Shown in pieces: positions 1 to 6,585 of a stretch of DNA of 6,698 nucleotides. The position numbers and the translations under genes were made by a program. Under the pieces are notes generated by a model. That model was given only the letters and a program-made list of their open reading frames with translations, made no database searches and was not told where the DNA came from. Source of the stretch: Candidatus Bipolaricaulota bacterium (GTDB lineage Bacteria > Bipolaricaulota > Bipolaricaulia > M55B111); contig JAGXLP010000067.1 of the NCBI GenBank assembly GCA_018334615.1, positions 1 through 6,698 on the forward strand, read 5' to 3'. Position 1 is the stretch's first letter. Each line of letters starts with the position of its first letter.

Positions 1-12
1 TATGCCAATAAA

Positions 13-1938
13 TCAGAGCCGAGCTTTTTCCTCTATTTTCTCGGTTGCGAACTCTATAAATTCTTCTAATGGTCGAGGCCCAAGATCTTCTTCCGTTCTC
101 AAACGTAACGACACTTCACCAGTCTCCTCTTCTTTATCCCCAACCACCAGCATATAAGGAATCTTTTCCAGTTGAGCTTCATGTATTTCCCGGGAAAGGT
201 TCTCGTCAGTGCCCGTCCTTGCGTCAACCCTTATGCCCTCATTCCTTATCTTTTCAGCCACCTTTTCCGCGTATTCATTATTATCTTCGGTCACGGGAAG
301 AACAGCTACCTGAACAGGAGAAAGCCAAACGGGGAACGCTCCTTTGTAGTGTTCAACCAGTAATCCAAAGAACCTTTCCAGGGTTCCCATCAGGGCTCTG
401 TGAATCATGTAAGGCCTATGTTCGCGCCCGTCGGAACCCATGTAAGTCATGTCGAACCTCTCGGGTAAGTTAAAATCGAACTGAACGGTAGTAGTTTGCC
501 AGAACCGTCCGAGAGCGTCTTCGAGATGTACATCTATCTTCGGACCGTAAAATGCCCCTTCGCCTTTCTCTACTTCGTAATCCAGACCTAGATCCATTAT
601 GGATTCACGTAGAGCTTCGGTAGCTTCCTCCCATCTTTTTGCGTCTCCGACTGCTTTTTCCGGTTTGGTCGAGAGGGCCACTTTGTAATCATTAAACCCG
701 AAAGCCGACATAATATCGAAAGTTAAGTTCAGCACTCCGGTTACTTCCTCTTTGACCTGGTCCGGGGTAGTAATAACGTGGGCATCATCCTGAGTAAAAC
801 CTCTCGCCCGGAGTAAGCCGTGAAGTACGCCGGATCTCTCGTGACGATAGACGGTTCCCAGCTCGGCCCACCTCAGGGGTAGATCCCGGTAGCTTCTGGT
901 TCGGCTTTGATAAATCTGGATGTGAAACGGGCAGTTCATAGGCTTCAGAAAGTATTCCTGGTTGCTCTCCCGCATTGGAGGGAACATGTCCTCACGGAAG
1001 TAATCAAGGTGCCCGCTTTTCTCCCATAGATCGCTCTTCCCTATATGGGGGGTGGAGACGAACTCGTATCCCGCCTTTCTGTGTTTTGCGCGCCAGAACT
1101 CCTTGATCTGGTGGAGCACCTCTGTACCTTTGGGATGCCAGTAAACCAAGCCCGGCCCGAGTTCGGGGTGAAACGTAAATAGATCCAGTTCGGGACCTAG
1201 TTTTCTATGGTCACGTTCCTTAGCTTCCTCTTTCCTTTGTACGTATTCCTTAAGGTTCTTTTCTTTCGCAAAAGCGGTTGCATAGATTCGCTGAAGCATT
1301 ACGTTGTTCTCGTCTCCCCGCCAGTAAGCACCGGCTACGTCCAGCAGTTCGAAGTGCTTAAGTTGAGAGGTGTCCCGAAGGTGAGGACCTTCGCATAAGT
1401 CCGTAAAACCGTCCTGGCGGTAAAAAGAAACTTCTTTCTCCCCTTCCGATACGAACTCGTTCAGCAGTTCAAGCTTGTATTTCTCGTTCTTATCTGATAA
1501 ATACTCCTCTGCCTCCTCTGCGTCCATGGTTAACCGCTCGATTTCGTAGCCTTCTTCAACTATATCTTCCATTTTGCTCTTTATTTCAGCAAAGTTCTCC
1601 TCAGATAGGGATTTTGGAAGATCAAAGTCGTAATAAAAACCATCGTCGATGGCCGGTCCTATTGCTAACTTTACGTCTTCGTACAGACGCTTGACAGCCT
1701 GTGCCATTACGTGGGAGGCCGTATGTCTGATAATTTCGTTTGCCCGGGGTGAATCGATCGTGATAATTTCGAAATCTCCTTCGTCTACTACTTCATCTCG
1801 TAAATCCAGTAATTCCCCATCTAAAGTAGCCCCAACCGTTGCATTGCCCAAACCTTCACCTATGTCGTAAGCAATGTCTATAACTCTTGTTCCTTCTTCT
1901 ATTTCTAATTTATCTCCGTCCGGGAGAGTAAGTTTCAC
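13..1938 (-). CDS. thrS: Threonyl-tRNA synthetase (ThrRS)
   Basis: Cytoplasmic class II aminoacyl-tRNA synthetase that charges tRNA-Thr with threonine and removes mischarged serine. Numbering from GTG 1938 gives 641 aa, against 642 in E. coli. Domains in order: TGS (about 1-61), editing domain with HTASH (H72, H76) and CEGPH (C182, H186), the catalytic core with motif 2 YRHERSG, and motif 3 GTLERFFG. The zinc ligands that select threonine are C336 (PMNCP), H387 (DDAH) and H513 (IHRA). The anticodon-binding domain runs from about 540 to the end. All key residues are present, so it should be active in both charging and editing. An in-frame GTG at 1947 would add three residues, but it directly abuts the AGAGGGG ribosome binding site, whereas GTG 1938 sits 8 bases from it and fits the usual N-terminus just before TLPDG. 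It follows hslU by 29 bases, too little for a T-box leader. The family call is very secure; the start is fairly secure. Confidence 0.98.
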   Translation of the reverse strand: MKLTLPDGDKLEIEEGTRVIDIAYDIGEGLGNATVGATLDGELLDLRDEVVDEGDFEIITIDSPRANEIIRHTASHVMAQAVKRLYEDVKLAIGPAIDDGFYYDFDLPKSLSEENFAEIKSKMEDIVEEGYEIERLTMDAEEAEEYLSDKNEKYKLELLNEFVSEGEKEVSFYRQDGFTDLCEGPHLRDTSQLKHFELLDVAGAYWRGDENNVMLQRIYATAFAKEKNLKEYVQRKEEAKERDHRKLGPELDLFTFHPELGPGLVYWHPKGTEVLHQIKEFWRAKHRKAGYEFVSTPHIGKSDLWEKSGHLDYFREDMFPPMRESNQEYFLKPMNCPFHIQIYQSRTRSYRDLPLRWAELGTVYRHERSGVLHGLLRARGFTQDDAHVITTPDQVKEEVTGVLNLTFDIMSAFGFNDYKVALSTKPEKAVGDAKRWEEATEALRESIMDLGLDYEVEKGEGAFYGPKIDVHLEDALGRFWQTTTVQFDFNLPERFDMTYMGSDGREHRPYMIHRALMGTLERFFGLLVEHYKGAFPVWLSPVQVAVLPVTEDNNEYAEKVAEKIRNEGIRVDARTGTDENLSREIHEAQLEKIPYMLVVGDKEEETGEVSLRLRTEEDLGPRPLEEFIEFATEKIEEKARL

Positions 1939-1946
1939 TTGATTCA

Positions 1947-1953
1947 CCCCTCT
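1947..1953 (-). promoter_or_regulatory. Ribosome binding site of thrS
   Basis: AGAGGGG read on the minus strand, followed by an 8-base spacer and GTG at 1938-1936. The upstream candidate GTG at 1947-1945 begins on the last G of this motif, so it has no spacer. This site is therefore the main reason to choose the 1938 start. That is seen in the sequence; its use in initiation is inferred. Confidence 0.65.
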
Positions 1954-1967
1954 GGTAAATTAATCAG

Positions 1968-3338
1968 CTAGAGAATATAACGGGATAGGTCTCTGTCCTC
2001 CACTATCTTCTCCAGCTTGTCCTTTACGTACTCACGATCGATCTCCTTTTGGCCCTTCTCCATCTCCGGAGCTTCAAAGGAAATCTTTTCCATCAACTTC
2101 TCCATCACCGTCTCCAGGCGCCGAGCCCCTATGTTTTCCGTATTTTCGTTTAGTCGCGCTGAAGACCGGGCAATCTCGTCAATTGCCCCTTCTGTGAATT
2201 CAAGCTCGAGTCCTTCCACGTCCAACAAAGCTTTATACTGTTTTACCAGCGCATCCCTGGGCTCGGTAAGAATTCGCTTAAACTCCCCTACCCCCAGGCT
2301 ATCCAGCTCGACCCGAATTGGCAATCGCCCCTGGAGTTCAGGAATGAGATCCGACGGTTTGGAGACGTTAAATGCCCCGGCGGTAATGAATAGTATGTTT
2401 TCCGTATTGATGGTACCCTGCTTGCTCCTGACCGTGGATCCTTCCAGTAGCGGAAGTATGTCTCGCTGGACGCCCTGTCTGGAAACGCCGGGCCCTTCAC
2501 CACCGGATTCACCCGGTCTATCGCCAGCGATTTTATCTATTTCGTCGAGGAATATGATGCCGGATTCTTCGGCAAGTTCCCGGCCTCGCCGTTTTATCTC
2601 CTGCTCATTTAGTAACTTGTCAACTTCCTGATCGAACAAGAGATCTCTGGCTTCCTTGATTTTTACCCGTTTGGTTTCTTTCTTAGACGGAAACATATTC
2701 CCCATTACGTCACCCATATCAATTCCCATCTGGTCCATTCCTTGGTTTGAAAATACCTCGACCTGTGGGACGTTGGATTGTTGTACGGAGACTTCTATGT
2801 AGCGTTCGTCCAGATCGCCCTGGCGCAGTTTTCTCTTTAACTTATCTCTGGTCCGCTCGAGGCTCTTAGACCTTTCTTCCTTGGCCTCCTCGGTTGGCAG
2901 AAGGTTGTCCAGGATTCTGTTCTCCACCATCTCGTGGGCCTCTTCCTCGACCTTTTTAACTTCGGCCTGACGGACCATTTCGATTCCCCGGCTCATCAGA
3001 TCTCTAATCATGGACTCCACGTCTCGCCCCATGTAGCCTACCTCGGTGAATTTTGTTGCTTCTACTTTTAAGAACGGAGCCCGGGCCACTCTAGCGAGTC
3101 TGCGGGAAATTTCGGTCTTCCCTACTCCTGTGGGGCCAATCATCAAGATGTTCTTCGGTTTTATCTCGTCTTTTATTTCGCTCTCGACTTTCTGCCGCCT
3201 GACCCTATTTCTCAACGCAATTGCCACTGATCGCTTGGCTTCGTCCTGTCCGATTATATACTGGTCGAGCCTGTCGACTATTTCCCGGGGAGTCAGGTCC
3301 TTACTTTCTTCCTCAACTATAGAAGGTAGATTTACCAT
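1968..3338 (-). CDS. hslU: ATP-dependent protease ATPase subunit HslU (ClpY)
   Basis: Hexameric AAA+ unfoldase that recognises, unfolds and threads cytoplasmic proteins into the HslV peptidase. 456 aa, slightly longer than the 443 aa of E. coli, mostly through about a dozen extra N-terminal residues. Visible motifs: Walker A GPTGVGKT (68-75), pore loop GYMG (101-104), an intermediate I-domain of charged helices (about 115-245), Walker B IIFLDEID (261-268), sensor 1 region TAGAFN (319-324), arginine finger R338 in LQGRLPIR, and sensor 2 GARR (404-407). The last residues DLSRYIL match the conserved tail that docks into HslV and activates it (DLSRFIL in E. coli). The pore loop has Met where most homologues have Val. 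The ATG start has AGAGGA 8 bases upstream, lying over the last codons of hslV. Only 4 bases separate it from hslV, so the two are co-translated from one message. Confidence 0.98.
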   Translation of the reverse strand: MVNLPSIVEEESKDLTPREIVDRLDQYIIGQDEAKRSVAIALRNRVRRQKVESEIKDEIKPKNILMIGPTGVGKTEISRRLARVARAPFLKVEATKFTEVGYMGRDVESMIRDLMSRGIEMVRQAEVKKVEEEAHEMVENRILDNLLPTEEAKEERSKSLERTRDKLKRKLRQGDLDERYIEVSVQQSNVPQVEVFSNQGMDQMGIDMGDVMGNMFPSKKETKRVKIKEARDLLFDQEVDKLLNEQEIKRRGRELAEESGIIFLDEIDKIAGDRPGESGGEGPGVSRQGVQRDILPLLEGSTVRSKQGTINTENILFITAGAFNVSKPSDLIPELQGRLPIRVELDSLGVGEFKRILTEPRDALVKQYKALLDVEGLELEFTEGAIDEIARSSARLNENTENIGARRLETVMEKLMEKISFEAPEMEKGQKEIDREYVKDKLEKIVEDRDLSRYIL

Positions 3339-3342
3339 TTTC

Positions 3343-3897
3343 TCATTCCTCTGGATCTTGCCACTCGATTGACTTGAGCGAGATCTGATCGTTGGTGTAG
3401 ACGTCTATGGATGAGGTAATTAGAAGCGATTCCCTTGCGATCTCCTCGGCTGTAAGGTTCGAATTACTCAGTAGTGCCCTTCCTGCGGATAAGGCGTAAG
3501 ATCCACCCGAACCTATGCCTATTACGTTGTAATCAGGCCGTAATACGTCTCCCGCCCCGGATATTAATAACAGTGAACTGTCGTCTACCACGACCATCAA
3601 CGCCTCTAGTTTTCTCAAAATCTTATCCGTGCGCCACTCCTTAGTAAGCTCCACCGCAGCTCTTTCCAGTTTACCGGAGTACTGCTCAAGTTTTCCTTCA
3701 AACTTGTCAAACAGGGTCATGGCGTCGGCGGTGGAGCCAGCAAATCCGGCCAGCACCTTTCCCTCGTATAACACTCGAACCTTGTCAGTGTTGTTTTTTA
3801 CCACGGTATCTTCCATAGTTGCCTGTCCGTCGGAGGCAACTACTGATTTACGCTCATCGGGTGAAAGAATGGCTATTATAGTTGTACTTTTTATCAC
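3343..3897 (-). CDS. hslV: ATP-dependent protease subunit HslV (ClpQ), threonine peptidase
   Basis: Proteasome beta-type peptidase that forms a double-hexamer chamber and degrades proteins fed by HslU. From GTG 3897 it has 184 aa: a short propeptide MIKS, then TTIIA, in which the first Thr (residue 5) aligns with the catalytic N-terminal Thr1 of E. coli HslV (TTIVS). In mature numbering D19 (in SDGQAT) and K35 correspond to E. coli D17 and K33, shifted by a two-residue insertion in the first hairpin. IGSGGSYA carries the conserved Ser near the active site. FAGSTADAMTLF and EWRTDKILRKLEAL are family hallmarks. The usual GDGQ is SDGQ here. The longest open frame would begin with TTG at 3960 and add 21 residues before MIKS, but it has no ribosome binding site and would put a long extension ahead of Thr1. 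GTG 3897 has AGGAGGG 4 bases upstream. It precedes hslU and probably has its own promoter. Confidence 0.97.
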   Translation of the reverse strand: MIKSTTIIAILSPDERKSVVASDGQATMEDTVVKNNTDKVRVLYEGKVLAGFAGSTADAMTLFDKFEGKLEQYSGKLERAAVELTKEWRTDKILRKLEALMVVVDDSSLLLISGAGDVLRPDYNVIGIGSGGSYALSAGRALLSNSNLTAEEIARESLLITSSIDVYTNDQISLKSIEWQDPEE

Positions 3898-3901
3898 TGT
3901 A

Positions 3902-3908
3902 CCCTCCT
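3902..3908 (-). promoter_or_regulatory. Strong ribosome binding site of hslV, decides its start
   Basis: AGGAGGG on the minus strand, the best Shine-Dalgarno match in the window, 4 bases before GTG 3897-3895 (5 bases from the AGGAGG core). It lies inside the longer open frame that starts at TTG 3960, so it argues that translation begins at 3897 and not upstream. Confidence 0.8.
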
Positions 3909-3944
3909 GGAGCCATTTTTTAAAAGATTTGACATAGTTGTAGA

Positions 3945-3973
3945 AGTGTACCGATTTCAAGTAACAGTATCAA
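3945..3973 (-). promoter_or_regulatory. Candidate sigma-A-type promoter for hslV-hslU(-thrS)
   Basis: On the minus strand TTGATA (3973-3968, 5 of 6 to TTGACA), a 17-base spacer, and TACACT (3950-3945, 4 of 6 to TATAAT). The -35 overlaps the TGA stop of the upstream gene. Transcription would start near 3938, leaving a leader of about 40 bases with the strong hslV ribosome binding site. This is the largest gap between genes in the cluster, which supports a separate transcription start. It rests on motif matching only. CTTGAAA inside the spacer resembles a heat-shock (sigma-32) -35 box, but no CCCCAT-like -10 follows it. Confidence 0.4.
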
Positions 3974-4515
3974 CTACAACTGGTTTGAAAACCACAATAG
4001 GAACACTTATCTTCCGGGAAAATTCCGCCACAGGAAGGACACTCTTTCCACCCGTTTTCCAACCTTAGCTTCCGTTTTTTTTGCTGAGTTAAGAGTAAGT
4101 TCTTCAAACTGATTCTCGTTTTTCTTTCCAGCCCTTCCCGGGAGACAGCATTATCAATTCTTTCTTGCTCCTCTTCTGTCAAAGAAACCTGGCTCAGATC
4201 GAATTTATCGCTCCCACCTGAATTTTCCGCCGTGAACTGGCCCAGCTCGAATCTTAGGTTGTCTATCTTTGCGTATTCCAGATTCTCGTTTAACTTTTCG
4301 AGGAACTCTTCTTTCAGGAAGGACAGTTCCTGTTTTGCGGCCGCCGATGGTACCTCGAGTACAAGGCTATTTCCTTTGACTTTTTTTGGGCGAGCGATCT
4401 TGCCAATTTCACCGGCGACCTCGGTCCAGACAAAAATTGGTTCCTGTTCTTCGTACTCGCCTAACAGGTTATTTCTCCTGAAAATTGCCGAAAGGATATC
4501 GTTATCGAGAGTCAC
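3970..4515 (-). CDS. DciA-like (DUF721) protein with C-terminal zinc ribbon
   Basis: 181 aa. The N-terminal region (about 10-92) looks like the DUF721/DciA domain: FVWTEVAGEIGKIARP, a strand GNSLVLEV, a helix with LSFLKEEFLEKLN, and a last strand IDNLRFELG. DciA is the widespread bacterial loader of the DnaB replicative helicase. An acidic linker and a charged helical stretch (about 112-155, basic near QQKKRKLRL) follow. A four-cysteine cluster then reads CPSC (C159, C162) and CSYC (C171, C174), spaced C-x2-C-x8-C-x2-C as in a zinc ribbon, with an extra C180 at the end. The zinc binding and DNA or protein contact are inferred. The GTG start overlaps the recF stop in GTGA; GGAGG lies 15 bases upstream, too far for normal use, so translational coupling to recF is likely. 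A DUF721 gene beside recF is a known neighbourhood. Helicase loading is inferred from the family; the fold assignment is good but not certain. Confidence 0.8.
   Translation of the reverse strand: MTLDNDILSAIFRRNNLLGEYEEQEPIFVWTEVAGEIGKIARPKKVKGNSLVLEVPSAAAKQELSFLKEEFLEKLNENLEYAKIDNLRFELGQFTAENSGGSDKFDLSQVSLTEEEQERIDNAVSREGLERKTRISLKNLLLTQQKKRKLRLENGWKECPSCGGIFPEDKCSYCGFQTSCS
4512..4515 (-). other. GTGA stop/start overlap between recF and the DciA-like gene
   Basis: On the minus strand the recF stop TGA (4514-4512) shares bases with the GTG start (4515-4513) of the next gene. No other ATG, GTG or TTG start is available in that frame nearby, and an in-frame TAA lies a short way upstream. The nearest Shine-Dalgarno-like GGAGG (4531-4535) is 15 bases away, so re-initiation by ribosomes ending recF is the likely mechanism. 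Confidence 0.75.
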
Positions 4516-5600
4516 TTTTGTAGTATCTTTCCTCCGTTAATCCTTAGAACGGAAAACTCCCCGGAGAGCTTTTTGAACGCCGAGTCCCTTGTTGCCGTTG
4601 TCATGAATATCTGGGGTGCTTCGGGCAGGTTTTCCAGAAACGACTCTCCTCGACCCCGGTCAAGCTCGCTCAAAATATCGTCCAGGATCAATATGGGCCA
4701 TTCCTCGAAGTTTTCCTCGTACAAGTTGAGATAAGCAAGATAAGTGGAAATTACAGCAGTTCTCAACTCGCCCTGTGATCCAAATTTTCGCAGGTTTTTT
4801 CCGTTCAAACGGTATTCGAACTTGTCACGATGGGGACCAACAACCGAAGTTTCCTGTTTCATTTCTCTGTCCCTGTTTTCCTCCAGTTGGTTCATAAGAA
4901 GAGCCTTTAGTTCCTCTTTCGAACTTTCCGGCGAGATATCTTCGGCGTAATGTAGGCTTAGCTTTTCCTCAGGAGGACCGAACAGACCATATATTTCCGG
5001 AAGACGTTCGTTCAATCTCTGAAGGTAATTCGCCCTCTTCAAGGAAATTTCCACCCCGAGATCGACCAATCGCTCGTTCAGAACGGACAGAAATTCCTCG
5101 TTCATCTTGTCTTTTTTTAGCAAAGTGTTTTTCTTCTTTAACTCTGATTGGTATTCCGACAACCTTTTCCCATAGTCGGCGCTCAAAAGTCCCAGCTGGC
5201 GGTTGAGCATGTCTCTTCTCTGTTGAGGAGGTCCCTTGGGGATGTAGAGATCACCGGGAACGAATATATGGGTTGGAATCAGTGACCGAAGATCGGACTG
5301 CCGTGCATTTTTAGAATTAACCTTTAACTCCTTGCGATCCCCCGTTTCTAGATACACGACTACTACATCGTCGTTAGCCGTAGCCAACTTGACCAAAGTG
5401 TATTCGGAGTCCCAGTTTATTAGTTCTCTTTGTCTTCTACCCTTTAGATTGTTCCCTGTCGAGGCAAAATAAATTGCCTCACAGAAATTCGTTTTTCCGG
5501 ATCCGTTAGGCCCAAATATCAAATTGAGCCGGGGATTTGTCTTTATTTCAATTTCGTCGAGGTTTCGAAAGTTTGTTAATTTTATTTTCTCTAATTTCAT
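4512..5600 (-). CDS. recF: DNA replication and repair protein RecF
   Basis: SMC-like ABC ATPase that binds gapped DNA and, with RecO and RecR, loads RecA at single-strand gaps. 362 aa, the usual RecF length. It opens with the family N-terminus LTNFRNL, then Walker A GPNGSGKT (30-37), the lid region HIFVPGDLYIPKGPPQQRRD (111-130), a charged coiled-coil arm (about 140-200), GPHRDKF (255-261), the ABC signature FGSQGELR (273-280), Walker B ILILDD (303-308) and D-loop SELD (311-314). All ATPase motifs are intact. The signature reads SQGELRT where many RecF proteins have SQGQQRT. The ATG start has AAGGTG 8 bases upstream, overlapping the stop of the preceding hydrolase gene, which ends only 12 bases before recF. 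It overlaps the following DciA-like gene by 4 bases. dnaA, dnaN and gyrB, its common neighbours, are not in this window. Confidence 0.97.
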   Translation of the reverse strand: MKLEKIKLTNFRNLDEIEIKTNPRLNLIFGPNGSGKTNFCEAIYFASTGNNLKGRRQRELINWDSEYTLVKLATANDDVVVVYLETGDRKELKVNSKNARQSDLRSLIPTHIFVPGDLYIPKGPPQQRRDMLNRQLGLLSADYGKRLSEYQSELKKKNTLLKKDKMNEEFLSVLNERLVDLGVEISLKRANYLQRLNERLPEIYGLFGPPEEKLSLHYAEDISPESSKEELKALLMNQLEENRDREMKQETSVVGPHRDKFEYRLNGKNLRKFGSQGELRTAVISTYLAYLNLYEENFEEWPILILDDILSELDRGRGESFLENLPEAPQIFMTTATRDSAFKKLSGEFSVLRINGGKILQK

Positions 5601-5612
5601 AAAACCGACACC

Positions 5613-6548
5613 TTAGCCCGGGATACTTTGACCCAGGTAACTATCGAAAAAGGCCGTTACCCTTTTTCTGTACTCCATCGGATATACTTCATGGGTTCCT
5701 ACGTGCCAGGCACCCTCGGACAACCAGAGCCTCCTTGGCCCGCCTGCTCTTTCGTAAAGTAGTTGTGAATTAAGCGGCTCGAGCGCCTGGTCTTCCAATC
5801 CGTGAATGAGGAAAAGAGGTGTTTTAAGATTTTGAACCCTGTTGAACAGATCGGTTTTACTGTAGATGTCAAAATTTAGGACGAACCTGGCCACACCCAT
5901 GTAAAAAGGAAAAAATATCTGTAAAAGTTTATCGTTTTTGTGTCTTCCATAACTTGAAGCGGCCATTTTTAAGCTTGCGTAAGGGCTATCCGCGATAATT
6001 GCGTCCACAGTAGAAGATTCTAGACCAGCGATAATAGCGGCAGAGGCACCGGCGGATCCACCCCAGACCCCGATGGCTGTTACCCCCTTCTCTTTGCGGA
6101 GGAATTTACATGCGTGTATGATATCCTGGCTCTCAAAATAACCGAAGCCGTATCGGTCACCTTCGCTTAGTCCCGTATTTCGCGGGTCGAACAACAATAT
6201 GTCGAAATCGTTTTCGTAGAGGTACCTAACCGGGGCGTTCTCAAGAATATCCCAGCGATTTGCCCCTCTGCCGGGAGCAAATATGACCGCTCGAGATGAA
6301 TCTTCCTTGTCGACGAACCAACCTTCAATAGTTGAGCCGTCGCTTGTTTCAAACTGAACGTCCTGGTAGGGCAAATCCCAGTCTTTCGGAGTAAGCTCTC
6401 CCACGTGGCCACCCGGAGTATTGTAAATTTCGCCGTTAATGGTTGCACTAATTTTGTACAGCGCCTGCCCTGTACTCAGTAATCCCAGGAGTATGAACAA
6501 CGGCAACATCACACTGAAGTGGAGTTTGGTTCCTGTTTGGTTCTGCAT
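5613..6548 (-). CDS. Membrane-anchored or secreted alpha/beta hydrolase
   Basis: 311 aa serine hydrolase of the alpha/beta fold (general COG1073-like type); the substrate is unknown. Residues 12-29 form one hydrophobic segment (core MLPLFILLGLL) that could be a signal anchor or a Sec signal peptide with a possible cut after GQA (29). The catalytic domain would then act outside the cytoplasmic membrane. A likely oxyanion region is FAPGRGANRW (90-99). The strand IGVWGGSAGAS holds nucleophile S165 in GGSAG, the acid is probably D253 in HGLEDQ, and the base is H282 in GAWHVG. DPRNTGLSEG (121-130) is typical of the family. The triad is complete, so an active enzyme is expected. The ATG at 6548 has no nearby Shine-Dalgarno; M14 is another possible start but would remove the charged N-terminal flank. 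It is followed closely by recF and seems to be the first gene of that transcript. Confidence 0.9.
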   Translation of the reverse strand: MQNQTGTKLHFSVMLPLFILLGLLSTGQALYKISATINGEIYNTPGGHVGELTPKDWDLPYQDVQFETSDGSTIEGWFVDKEDSSRAVIFAPGRGANRWDILENAPVRYLYENDFDILLFDPRNTGLSEGDRYGFGYFESQDIIHACKFLRKEKGVTAIGVWGGSAGASAAIIAGLESSTVDAIIADSPYASLKMAASSYGRHKNDKLLQIFFPFYMGVARFVLNFDIYSKTDLFNRVQNLKTPLFLIHGLEDQALEPLNSQLLYERAGGPRRLWLSEGAWHVGTHEVYPMEYRKRVTAFFDSYLGQSIPG

Positions 6549-6556
6549 GATGGTTA

Positions 6557-6585
6557 ATTTTAGCTCTACCCGGGGTCAGTAACAA
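6557..6585 (-). promoter_or_regulatory. Candidate promoter for hydrolase-recF-DciA operon
   Basis: On the minus strand TTGTTA (6585-6580, 4 of 6 to TTGACA), a 17-base spacer, and TAAAAT (6562-6557, 5 of 6 to TATAAT). The -10 ends 8 bases before the ATG at 6548, so transcription would start within about two bases of the start codon and give an essentially leaderless message. This agrees with the absence of a Shine-Dalgarno sequence. Motif-based only. Confidence 0.4.

Noticed and set aside
1..12. Possible start of infC after thrS (an ATT codon just past the thrS stop)
   Set aside because: infC often follows thrS and can start with ATT, but 12 bases are too few to tell, and no Shine-Dalgarno sequence was checked beyond this.
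69..473. Plus-strand open frame of 134 codons
   Set aside because: It lies wholly inside thrS on the opposite strand, where the full ThrRS protein is intact; its translation has no recognisable domain.
2017..2631. Plus-strand open frame of 204 codons opposite hslU
   Set aside because: The Ser- and Pro-rich translation is what an antisense reading of a charged protein gives; hslU on the other strand is complete and conserved.
3898..3960. N-terminal extension of HslV from TTG 3960
   Set aside because: No ribosome binding site, an unlikely long extension before the catalytic Thr, and a strong AGGAGGG inside it pointing to GTG 3897.
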